DNA of 64,000 nt from Candidatus Peribacteria bacterium (GTDB taxonomy: Bacteria > Patescibacteriota > Gracilibacteria > Peribacterales > Peribacteraceae), in NCBI GenBank assembly GCA_023245865.1, contig JAHFJN010000001.1:973637-1037636 (forward strand), read 5' to 3'. A program made the position numbers and the translations under genes. Within the stretch, counting starts at the first letter, position 1; every line of letters begins with the position of its first letter. Below are positions 35,525-43,554 of the stretch, piece by piece. The notes beneath the pieces were generated by a model. The model saw only the letters and a program-made list of their open reading frames with translations, ran no database searches and was not told the DNA's origin.

Positions 35525-37042
35525 TCACTTTGTCTGTTCGTTCTGTCCCACAACCTTCACTGCAGCTTTCTTCTTTCCAGGTACCGAGAAGATCCGCATT
35601 GCGCGTAGGTGCAGTTTTTCGCCTTTGAGGAGGAAATTGCCGAACTGCCACGTATCCGCGGTCGGATTTTTCGTGCCCGTCGGTGTCCAGTCGAGGGGTA
35701 CGGAGGGGATCTGCCCAAGGTACGGGGCGGCGATGGCGAGGATTTCTTTGTATGGGAGCTGATCGGGAACGAGCACGCCCTCGCGCGGATGTTCGATCAT
35801 CCAGCAGACGGCAGCGAGGACGGACGCTGCGACCTGGAGGGTGGTGGCGTTTTGGTGAGGAACGAGAGATCGCGCTTCGTTGATGTCGAGGATGGTGCCG
35901 GTCCACCAAGACTTGTACGGGTGGCCCATGAGCAGCACCCCGAGTTCGTCGTGTCCGCTGATGATTTCATCGCTGAGGATCTTCCACTTGTCTTGGAGCT
36001 GGTAGTTATGGACGCGCATGCTCTCGAGGGACTTCCACGCGTCTTTGCAGGGACAGTAGGCGTAGTGAACGGTCGGGCGATACACGGCCGTACCATTTTC
36101 CCAGACTGTGAGGGCGTCGGACATCGTGAAGGCTTCCCCGTGCCGCACGATCATCCCTGTGATTTCCGCGCTCGGGACGCGGGACCGGACGTACGTATCG
36201 ATACCGAACTGGTTGATACAGATCTGATTCTTAGGTCCTTGCTCATGCTCGCAGGCGCCTGCGGGCAGCGTACGTTCGTGCGTACCCCAACCGAGTTCGG
36301 CGGGCGCGATGCCTTCCTCACGAAAACCTTCCACGCTCCACGTATTACGAAACTCGTGCGGGTTGTGACGGTCGCTGGTGGTTTGGGTGTCGATTTCGCT
36401 GATGTGAATGACGTTGACGTTGAGCAGCTGGGCGAGACGCGGGAACGATTCCTCGCGCAAGGCGGACTCGAGGGCCGTGCGTCCGGGATCCATGGGCTTC
36501 TCGGACAGTACCTTCTGCGCGATGTCCGCGAGAGCCATTTTTGTGAAATGCGAGACGAGGCCGGGGTTGGCGCCGTGCTCGAGGATCGCGGTCGCTCCGA
36601 ATTTCTTTTTCCATCCGGCGACCATGTTGCGGATCGCCATGTGGCGGACGTAGAGCGTTTTTTCCGTCGGCTTTTTTTGGTCGGCATTCGTGTACGGGTC
36701 CCAGAGTTCGACCGAGGTGTTCACGTAGAGGACGTCCTGTTCGTGGCACCAGTCGAGGAGGTCGCAGCAGTCAATGTTCCACGCCAAATCGATGATCATA
36801 TCGCCGGCACCCACATACTCGGAAAGTTGCTGCCTGTAGCGCTCAATGACAATGCGTTCCTGCACGTACCGTACGCCCTCTGCGAGGATGTCTTTCACTC
36901 CCTCCCGGCAGTCCGTCATATCGAGGATCGTGATCCGCTCGCGCGGCATGTCGAGGTGCTTGAGCAGGAGCGGCAACGTGCAGCGTGCGACCCCGCCGCA
37001 GCCGAGGACGAGGATCTTGCCGTTGAAAGGAATCTTCTTCAT
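35525..37042 (-). CDS. hss: Homospermidine synthase-like protein
   Basis: The product has 505 residues. It carries an N-terminal NAD-binding fold (GKILVLGCGGVARCTLPLLL) and the family landmarks DMIIDLAWNIDCCDLLDWC, VLYVNTSVELWDPY and ILEHGANPGLVSHFTKMAL. Homospermidine synthase makes homospermidine from putrescine (or spermidine plus putrescine) using NAD. A saccharopine-dehydrogenase-like role is the alternative. A TACACT hexamer ends 8 bases before the ATG and no Shine-Dalgarno sequence is present. It is a single gene, convergent with the 5S gene. Confidence 0.85.
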   Translation of the reverse strand: MKKIPFNGKILVLGCGGVARCTLPLLLKHLDMPRERITILDMTDCREGVKDILAEGVRYVQERIVIERYRQQLSEYVGAGDMIIDLAWNIDCCDLLDWCHEQDVLYVNTSVELWDPYTNADQKKPTEKTLYVRHMAIRNMVAGWKKKFGATAILEHGANPGLVSHFTKMALADIAQKVLSEKPMDPGRTALESALREESFPRLAQLLNVNVIHISEIDTQTTSDRHNPHEFRNTWSVEGFREEGIAPAELGWGTHERTLPAGACEHEQGPKNQICINQFGIDTYVRSRVPSAEITGMIVRHGEAFTMSDALTVWENGTAVYRPTVHYAYCPCKDAWKSLESMRVHNYQLQDKWKILSDEIISGHDELGVLLMGHPYKSWWTGTILDINEARSLVPHQNATTLQVAASVLAAVCWMIEHPREGVLVPDQLPYKEILAIAAPYLGQIPSVPLDWTPTGTKNPTADTWQFGNFLLKGEKLHLRAMRIFSVPGKKKAAVKVVGQNEQTK

Positions 37043-37118
37043 GTCGCGTCAGTGTACAAACATTGCACGCAAAATCTAGAGGAATTTCTGGAAAATTTCC
37101 CTCGATGTTGCGTAGGCA

Positions 37119-38411
37119 TCATTGTCGGAGGAGCATCTCGTCGATCTGTCCCTCGAGGCCGGTTTTGCCCGAGAGTTCGAGAGACTGGAGCAAGCTCGCA
37201 CGCATGACTTCCAGGTGGTTCAGCACATCGCCGATCGCCGTGCAGTGATCGGCGTTCGCGAGACACTTGGTGCGCGTGTTCGTGTAGAGCGTGAGGGCCG
37301 TCAGGTATTCCGTCGATGTGGTCGAGGACGAATTCACCTGTTCCTGCTGGAGCAGCGTGAAGACGTTTGGCAGCGCGCCAAAGATGCCGTCGAGCTTCGC
37401 GATGATGCCGTCGGCTTTGGGTGCGCTCACCGCAGGTGCCGCCTTCGCTATCGCCTGCTGAGCATCTTGGAGCATGACACGCAGTTCTCCCGCCTTCGCC
37501 TCGATGTCACCGGCCGTCAGGTCCTCTGTATCGATGTCGATGCTCAGTTGCGTCAGACGTGTGACGGTCTGCGAGACTGCAGCCGAGGCATCCGGACTGA
37601 GCGGCTGCTCTGAGAGCACGTGCATGCGCTGCGTCGCGCTCGTGATGGCATCGCGCAGTTTCTGCATTGCTTCATTGCGGATCGCTTGCGTGTGAAACTT
37701 TTCATCGAGACGAATCTGGAGCTCTTCGTCCTGTGCCTGTATCTCTTCCTCTGTGGGGGAGTCCGAAGGGGGCGGTGGGGCGACGAGCGTTGGAACAGTT
37801 TGGATGCGCGGGCGCGTGGGTCCGCCGTCCGTAGGTTCGGGGGTGACGGGTGGTTGAACGGATGGCGTGCCGAGGTGTCCGCTTTGATCGCGATCGCACG
37901 CTTCACGGTCGGTCGTCCATTCTCCATTGTTTTTGAAACAACCGAGCTTCGGCTGCGTATCGCTCGGGCCGGAGTTACCGGTTGGCGGCTGTGGAATGGG
38001 AGGTAGTGGAATCGTTGGTACCGTGCCCGAGGGGGCAGGAACCCCGGGAACAATGGGCGGGACAACGGGGCCGCCGTTGCCCGTGCCGGCAGTACCCGTT
38101 GCAGCAGCGCTGCTCGCACTGCTTTTTTCACCTTCTGCATCTTTACAATCAGGATTGAATGTACACAAAGGGTCATTACAACGAATCAAGGTCAGCATGC
38201 CGGGAAGCTTGCAGAGATGCTCGCGATCTTCACTGCTCTTGCTGCTCGCACTCGACTGTCTAGATGTTTCACCGCTTCCTCTTCCACCTGATGTGCCATT
38301 GCCAGGCCCCGATTGGCCTCGCAGATCTACCATGGTGGTGAGTCCCGCCATGAGTGCGGACACGAGCGTGACGAGCAGAACTTGGTTTCCAAGAATGGTG
38401 CGTCTGTTCAT
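37119..38411 (-). CDS. Exported Pro/Ser-rich protein with helical C-terminal half
   Basis: The product has 430 residues from MNRRTILGNQ. A signal anchor spans residues about 8-26 (NQVLLVTLVSALMAGLTTMV). A Ser/Gly/Pro-rich low-complexity region with one Cys-rich segment (LCKLPGMLTLIRCNDPLCTFNPDC) follows to about residue 240. The C-terminal 190 residues look helical and possibly coiled-coil (EEEIQAQDEELQIRLDEKFH...). It resembles the local giant surface proteins in style but has no GPE tail. The function is unknown. 41 open codons upstream of the chosen start were not included. Confidence 0.75.
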   Translation of the reverse strand: MNRRTILGNQVLLVTLVSALMAGLTTMVDLRGQSGPGNGTSGGRGSGETSRQSSASSKSSEDREHLCKLPGMLTLIRCNDPLCTFNPDCKDAEGEKSSASSAAATGTAGTGNGGPVVPPIVPGVPAPSGTVPTIPLPPIPQPPTGNSGPSDTQPKLGCFKNNGEWTTDREACDRDQSGHLGTPSVQPPVTPEPTDGGPTRPRIQTVPTLVAPPPPSDSPTEEEIQAQDEELQIRLDEKFHTQAIRNEAMQKLRDAITSATQRMHVLSEQPLSPDASAAVSQTVTRLTQLSIDIDTEDLTAGDIEAKAGELRVMLQDAQQAIAKAAPAVSAPKADGIIAKLDGIFGALPNVFTLLQQEQVNSSSTTSTEYLTALTLYTNTRTKCLANADHCTAIGDVLNHLEVMRASLLQSLELSGKTGLEGQIDEMLLRQ

Positions 38412-38478
38412 AGAGAGTGGGTGTGGATGTGAATGTTTCCTAGATAGTATACACCAAAATGCATGCTCTTGCCAAGAA

Positions 38479-38507
38479 TTGTCTGTGATGCAAAAAAATG
38501 GTACAAT
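38479..38507 (+). promoter_or_regulatory. Promoter of the histidine kinase gene
   Basis: TTGTCT and TACAAT are spaced by 17 bases. The -10 ends 9 bases before the ATG, so the leader would be about 3 bases. Confidence 0.65.
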
Positions 38508-38516
38508 GAACAGATT

Positions 38517-40172
38517 ATGGTGAAAAATTTCCACTCACTGCGATGGGGCCTGCCGTTCCTCGCGGCACTCCTCCCGATCGTGCTCCTGAGCGTGTATTCC
38601 TTCAATACCGCCTCGCGGTCGGTGGAGGATCTTGTCGAGTCGAGCAATCTCTCCGCCACCAATGATGTCGGACAACTCCTCACGCAAGACATGCTGCGCA
38701 CGGTGACGATCGGCCATGCCATCGCGTCGGTCCCCTCGACACTCCGTGCCATCAAAAACCAAGATGACTTCGCGATGCGCACGTCCCTGCAGGCGATTGT
38801 CCTTACGTATCCGCAAATCGACCGCGCCTTCATTACCGACAAGCGCGGCATTCTCTGGAGCAACTTCCCGCCTGTGCCGGGGGTCTTTGGCTCACACCAG
38901 CAAGATACCGAATGGTACCGGGGCGTTTCGCAGCACTGGAAGCCTTACATTTCGGGGGTGTACCTTTCGTCGCGTGTTGCGAAATCTCCCGTCGTTGCGA
39001 TCGCGATTCCGATTCAGGACGGTTCGGGCGCGGTGCAAGGGTCGCTGGTGCTCGAGTATCGTACGGCGCAGATCAACCGCTGGTTGCAAAACATTCGCTT
39101 GGCTCGTACGGGGTTCCTCTACGTCGTCGACCAGTCCGGATCGATCGTCGCGCATCCGCACGTGAACTCCAACGATCAGGTTTCAAAACAGTATGCCGAC
39201 GTACTCCTGATCAAGCGGGCGCAGCAAGGAGTCTTTTCGACGGCGCAGTATCGCGATCCGATGTCCGGAAAAACCATGATCGCAAGCTTCCAGCCCATCT
39301 CCATCGGTCACAACACCTGGGTGATCGTTGCGCAGCAGCCTGTCGACGAGGCTTATGAATTACTCGATCGTCTGAAGTGGCGCATCAGTATAGCCGGGGG
39401 ACTCTTGACCCTTCTCACGCTCGGGATGGTGGTGGCCCTCGCTGCCACGAGCGCGCGCAATGAACGGCTCAATCGACAGCTCGCTAGCAAGAATCAGACG
39501 CTCCAGGATATCACTTCGTTTGTGTCGCATCAGTTGCGCGCTCCTGTGACCGCCATGCGCTGGACCATCGAAAGTATCCTCGACGGAGATTACGGGTCTT
39601 TGAGCGAGGAGATGAAAGGCCAGATCAAAAATCTCGATGATGTTGCGGTGCAGAATGGCAACCTCATCAATGACATTCTGAATATCTCGCGTATCGATCG
39701 CGGTGTGATCGAGGTGAAGACGGAGCAAGTGCCATTGAAAGACGTGGTGGAGCGGGCACTGCGCGATTATCGAGTCGCGCTCGAGAAAGCGGGGCTCAGC
39801 CTGACGCTCGTTGGAATGGATCTGCCGATCACCGTGATGGTCGATAAAGAAAAAATGGCGGAGTCGGTGACGAACGCGATCAGCAACGCCATCAAGCATA
39901 CGAAGACCGGCGGTATCACGGTGCGACTCCGCAAGGATGAAAAAAACGGATACATCGATGTCACGGATACCGGCGAGGGCATAAGCCAAGAAATCATGGA
40001 CAGACTCTTCAGTCGCACGGGTATCGCGGGCAGTAACACCAACTCCGCGCTGAGCACCGGTCTGGGGCTCTACATCGCGCGCAACTTCATGCAGCTCCAA
40101 AAAGGCGATATCACGGTTTCCTCCGAAGTCGGGAAAGGAAGCACTTTCACCTACAGCATTCCTCTGCTATAA
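38517..40172 (+). CDS. Membrane sensor histidine kinase with Cache-type sensor
   Basis: The product has 551 residues. A first membrane helix (residues about 10-28) is followed by an external dCache/PAS-like sensor (e.g. IDRAFITDKRGILWSNFP, KPYISGVYLSSR, VVAIAIPIQDGSG, GFLYVVDQSGSIVAHP), a second helix (WRISIAGGLLTLLTLGMVVA), then HisKA with His338 in FVSHQLRAPVTAMRW. The ATPase domain shows the N box (NAISNAIKH), DTGEGIS and GLGLYIA. It probably signals external chemicals through an unlinked response regulator; none is in the window. An SLH protein follows 34 bases later with its own promoter. Confidence 0.93.
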   Translation: MVKNFHSLRWGLPFLAALLPIVLLSVYSFNTASRSVEDLVESSNLSATNDVGQLLTQDMLRTVTIGHAIASVPSTLRAIKNQDDFAMRTSLQAIVLTYPQIDRAFITDKRGILWSNFPPVPGVFGSHQQDTEWYRGVSQHWKPYISGVYLSSRVAKSPVVAIAIPIQDGSGAVQGSLVLEYRTAQINRWLQNIRLARTGFLYVVDQSGSIVAHPHVNSNDQVSKQYADVLLIKRAQQGVFSTAQYRDPMSGKTMIASFQPISIGHNTWVIVAQQPVDEAYELLDRLKWRISIAGGLLTLLTLGMVVALAATSARNERLNRQLASKNQTLQDITSFVSHQLRAPVTAMRWTIESILDGDYGSLSEEMKGQIKNLDDVAVQNGNLINDILNISRIDRGVIEVKTEQVPLKDVVERALRDYRVALEKAGLSLTLVGMDLPITVMVDKEKMAESVTNAISNAIKHTKTGGITVRLRKDEKNGYIDVTDTGEGISQEIMDRLFSRTGIAGSNTNSALSTGLGLYIARNFMQLQKGDITVSSEVGKGSTFTYSIPLL

Positions 40173-40173
40173 T
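40145..40173 (+). promoter_or_regulatory. Promoter of the small SLH protein
   Basis: TTTCAC and a consensus TATAAT are spaced by 17 bases, at the very end of the kinase gene. The leader would be about 26 bases. Confidence 0.65.
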
Positions 40174-40206
40174 AGAACCGAACATACACATCCCTTCCAC
40201 TCTCCT

Positions 40207-40968
40207 ATGTCACGCGCTCTTCTGATTCTCTCGAATGTCTTGATGGGACTGCTCTTGGTACCGGTCGCACACGGATTTTTCAATCAGCTCGATGAGCTCA
40301 AGGCGGAACTCGCGACGCTCCAGACCGCCCATGCTGCGGATTTCGGGGACTTGATGAATACGCTCGACGACATCTCCGGACCGAGCTTCTCGGATGTGAG
40401 TGCGACGAAGGATTGGTTCGGAAAGTATGTCGCGTCTGTCAGTGACTGGGGAATTGTGTCTGGCTACCGCGATGCGCAGGGAAACCTCATCGGAAAGTTT
40501 GGTCCCGGCAACAATGTGACGGTCGCGGAATTACTCAAAATGTCTTTCAAGGCGGCGCAGGTGGATGAAGCGCAGTGCAGCCTCGTGCCTCCGACTCTCT
40601 CGCAGGCGATCGGCCACTGGGCCGCAAGCTATGTATCGTGTGGTGAACAGAAGAATGTGCGGATCCTCAAGGATCCGAATGTTGATCTCAATCGCCCTGC
40701 CAAGCGCGCCGAAGTCGTGAGCGTGCTCGATGATGTCTTTGGTGAGAAGGTGCCGCCTCTGTTTTCGAACTTTAAGGACACGCAGGGGCATCCGCTGGAG
40801 TCCGATATTGCGTATGCCTACACGCGCGGTATCGTAAGTGGTGACGAGAAGAATGGTGTGGAGCTCGGGACATTCCGTCCCGACGCAGCCATCAATCGGG
40901 CCGAAGTTGCAAAGATCGTGTATCAATGGCTCAAGCAGAAGGTGAAACAGGAGGTTGCACAGTCATAA
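40207..40968 (+). CDS. SLH-domain surface protein
   Basis: The product has 253 residues: a signal peptide (LLILSNVLMGLLLVPVAHG), a short helical piece (FNQLDELKAELATLQTAHA), then three SLH-type repeats (SFSDVSATKDWFGKYVASVSDW..., the SQAIGHWAASYVSCGEQKN region, and FKDTQGHPLESDIAYAYTRG...INRAEVAKIVYQWL). SLH domains attach proteins to the cell wall. It may organise the envelope together with the large S-layer protein at 18344. It is probably transcribed alone as well as by read-through from the kinase gene. Confidence 0.88.
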   Translation: MSRALLILSNVLMGLLLVPVAHGFFNQLDELKAELATLQTAHAADFGDLMNTLDDISGPSFSDVSATKDWFGKYVASVSDWGIVSGYRDAQGNLIGKFGPGNNVTVAELLKMSFKAAQVDEAQCSLVPPTLSQAIGHWAASYVSCGEQKNVRILKDPNVDLNRPAKRAEVVSVLDDVFGEKVPPLFSNFKDTQGHPLESDIAYAYTRGIVSGDEKNGVELGTFRPDAAINRAEVAKIVYQWLKQKVKQEVAQS

Positions 40969-41301
40969 AGGGTGCACAAGTTTTTTTTGTTCCCTTTATT
41001 TTTTTATGTGTCCTTTCTTGTCAGGGCAACAAGAAAGGACCAAAGAAATGCTCCGCCAGGTGGCGCCCCCTCCGCTGGCCGCAACACCCCCGCGGCACTG
41101 GCGGGGTCCCCTCCGTCTATTCCTTGTGTCATTCTGAGCGTAGTCGAAGAACACATCTCCGAGTCGAACATGCCTCCTTGGTTCAAGAACAGTCGGCACG
41201 TTGTTCATTGGCGGCGGGCACCTCCTGTGTCATGTCGAGTGTCCGCCTAAGGCGGATGTATCGAGACACGGCATGATTCTACGAAGTGCTATCATCCATT
41301 C
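40969..41301. other. Intergenic repeat-rich region
   Basis: No gene is seen. It holds a T-rich tract (40981-41005), a perfect 12-bp inverted repeat (GTCCTTTCTTGT/ACAAGAAAGGAC, 41010-41040), a dispersed repeat (41126-41154, GTGTCATTCTGAGC...GAACAC), and a TCCGCCT/AAGGCGGA palindrome (41244-41258). A TATCAT hexamer lies 6 bases before the next gene. Confidence 0.7.
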
Positions 41302-42069
41302 ATGCTCGAACGACTCCAGAAAATCCTCTCTGCCCGCGGTATCGCCTCGCGCCGCAAGGCCGAGGAGTACATCCTCGCGGGACACGTGACCGTGAATGGC
41401 AAGGTTGCCGTGCTCGGGCAGAAGGCGGACCCCGAGAAAGACACCGTGGAAGTCGATGGCAAAGTCATGCAGGAGCGGGCGGAGATGTTTTATTACCTGA
41501 TGAATAAGCCGGTGGGAGTGGAGACAAGCAATGTTGCGCGTTCCTCGTTCACTGGTTCCTCGAATACAAAAAAACGAGAAACAAGTAACGAGCCAACGAG
41601 AAACGATGTAACAATCCGCGATCTATTGCCAAAAAATCTCCAAGGGAAAATCTACCCCGTCGGCAGGCTGGATAAAGACAGCGGGGGACTGCTGCTCCTC
41701 ACGAACGACGGCCCCTTAAGTTTTCGCCTCACGCACCCGAAGTTCGATCATGAGAAAGAGTACGAGGTGACGGTCGCCGGGGAGATCAAGAACGGCGCGC
41801 TGAAAAAACTGGAGGAGGGAGTGATGATCGATGGCAGTAAAACAAAACCCGCGATCATCAAACGCCTTGCCCCGAATACATTTCTGATCACCCTTACTGA
41901 AGGCCGCAACCGCCAGATCCGGCGGATGTCGCAGAAGGTGGGATCGCCGGTGGACAAGCTTACGCGCGTCCGGATTATGACGTTGCAGGATGCGAACTTA
42001 AAACCGGGGGAGGTGCGAGTGCTCAGCAAGGACGAGGTGAAAAAATTATTGGGTGCGGTGGGATTATGA
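41302..42069 (+). CDS. RsuA/RluB-family rRNA pseudouridine synthase
   Basis: The product has 255 residues. An S4 RNA-binding domain (LQKILSARGIASRRKAEEYI...GHVTVNG) precedes the catalytic domain with its active-site Asp in GRLDKDSGGLLLLTNDG and the end motif EGRNRQIRRM. It isomerises uridine in rRNA; whether 16S or 23S is the target cannot be read. Odd: residues about 75-103, between KPVGVE and IRDLLP, are a low-complexity insert (SSFTGSSNTKKRETSNE) encoded by stuttered GTTCCTCG/CGAGAAAC inverted repeats. Confidence 0.92.
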   Translation: MLERLQKILSARGIASRRKAEEYILAGHVTVNGKVAVLGQKADPEKDTVEVDGKVMQERAEMFYYLMNKPVGVETSNVARSSFTGSSNTKKRETSNEPTRNDVTIRDLLPKNLQGKIYPVGRLDKDSGGLLLLTNDGPLSFRLTHPKFDHEKEYEVTVAGEIKNGALKKLEEGVMIDGSKTKPAIIKRLAPNTFLITLTEGRNRQIRRMSQKVGSPVDKLTRVRIMTLQDANLKPGEVRVLSKDEVKKLLGAVGL

Positions 42070-42084
42070 GCGTATCCTTTCTCT

Positions 42085-43485
42085 ATGAAAATCATCCCCC
42101 ACGGTGCTGCGCAGGAAGTCACCGGCACCTGCCATGAAATTCAGGTCAATGGAAAAAGAATCCTCCTCGATTGCGGGCTCTTTCAAGGAAAGCGCTCGGA
42201 ATCCGCCGTCAAAAATTCCACATTCACGTTTGATCCTGCAAAAGATATTGATGCGTTGATCCTCAGTCATGCACACATGGATCACGTCGGTCGCATCCCT
42301 GTGCTCTGGAAGAAGGGATATAGGCAAGCCGTGCATAGCACGTACGCGACAAAAGATCTGGCGGCGGTCATGCTCAGTGACGGTGGGTATATTCAAGAAA
42401 AGGACGAAGAATTTCATCAAAAGCATTTGAAAGCATCGATGATGAAATCGGAAGGTCCTCTCTACACCCAAGCGGATGCAGTTGCATGCATGACGCTTTT
42501 TCATGGGAAGAATTACAACGAATGGTTTGAGGTCGTAGAAGGGGTCAAGGCTATGTTCATAGAGGCTGGGCACGTGCTTGGGGCGGCGATGGTGGTGCTG
42601 GAAATTTTCGAAGACGGTCGCAAGCGCATGATCGGATTTTCGGCCGATCTTGGTCGTAACTCTCTCCCGATCATCCGTGATCCGGTTGCGATGCCGCCCG
42701 TGGAACTTCTCATCTGCGAATCGACCTATGGCAACCGCAAACATGAAGACTTAGCGACCGCGCAGACGAGATTAGGCGAAGTGATCAATGCGACCGCGAA
42801 GCGCGGCGGGAAGATCATCATCCCAGCGTTCTCCCTCGAGCGGACGCAACAACTTGTGTATGACTTGCACTTGCTCTGGGACGCAAAAAAAATTCCCCCC
42901 ATCCCGATCGTCATCGATTCGCCCTTGGCGTCCAAAGTGACCGACGTGTTCATGAAGCATCCGGAGTGCTACGACAAGGAAATGTACGAGCAGTTTTTGG
43001 TGCGTGCCCATAATCCGTTCCAGTTTTCGCTCGTGCGCTACACCGAGAGCAACGAAGAGAGCAAGGCACTCAACGGAACGCCGGGGCCGATGGTGCTCAT
43101 GGCGGGTTCGGGGATGTGCGAAGCGGGGCGGATTCGTCACCATCTCAAAAACGAAATCGAAAATCCTCTGAATACAATCCTTGCCGTCGGTTTCATGGCG
43201 GCGGATACGCTCGGTGCACGCATCATTGACCCCGCCGTCAGCGAAGTAAAAATCTTCGATCAGGTTTACCGGAAACGTGCGGAGGTCGTCTACATCGACG
43301 CATACTCGGGCCATGCGGACTGTATTGATCTTGATGCATTTGTGAAAAACACCGCGGATGTCAAAAAAATTATCCTTGTGCACGGGGAGTTGGAACAGAT
43401 GCAACCCTTCGCGGGGCGGATCAAAAAAATGCGCCCGGGCATCACCGTCGAGATGCCGAAGCGTGAAGAGGAGATCGTAATCTAA
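42085..43485 (+). CDS. Metallo-beta-lactamase/beta-CASP ribonuclease-like protein
   Basis: The 466-residue product resembles the YSH1/CPSF-73-type RNA-processing hydrolases. The metal motif is SHAHMDHVGRIP. Later metal ligands are GHVLGAAM and SADLGR, and the beta-CASP motifs are PAFSLERTQQLVYDL, MVLMAGSGMCEAGRIRHHL and YSGHADCIDL. It probably cleaves or trims RNA in the cytoplasm. It lies 15 bases after the pseudouridine synthase, suggesting an operon, yet TATCCT sits 6 bases before the ATG. Confidence 0.93.
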   Translation: MKIIPHGAAQEVTGTCHEIQVNGKRILLDCGLFQGKRSESAVKNSTFTFDPAKDIDALILSHAHMDHVGRIPVLWKKGYRQAVHSTYATKDLAAVMLSDGGYIQEKDEEFHQKHLKASMMKSEGPLYTQADAVACMTLFHGKNYNEWFEVVEGVKAMFIEAGHVLGAAMVVLEIFEDGRKRMIGFSADLGRNSLPIIRDPVAMPPVELLICESTYGNRKHEDLATAQTRLGEVINATAKRGGKIIIPAFSLERTQQLVYDLHLLWDAKKIPPIPIVIDSPLASKVTDVFMKHPECYDKEMYEQFLVRAHNPFQFSLVRYTESNEESKALNGTPGPMVLMAGSGMCEAGRIRHHLKNEIENPLNTILAVGFMAADTLGARIIDPAVSEVKIFDQVYRKRAEVVYIDAYSGHADCIDLDAFVKNTADVKKIILVHGELEQMQPFAGRIKKMRPGITVEMPKREEEIVI

Positions 43486-43554
43486 TGTTGCGAGGTATCT
43501 TCAAGTGTTGCATGCTGAGTAGTCAAGTGGCCTGCTTTCAGCGATAGTCAGCCT

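Noticed and set aside
35609-37207. 532-codon plus-strand frame over the homospermidine synthase gene
   Set aside because: The minus strand holds clear family motifs; the plus frame is a shadow.
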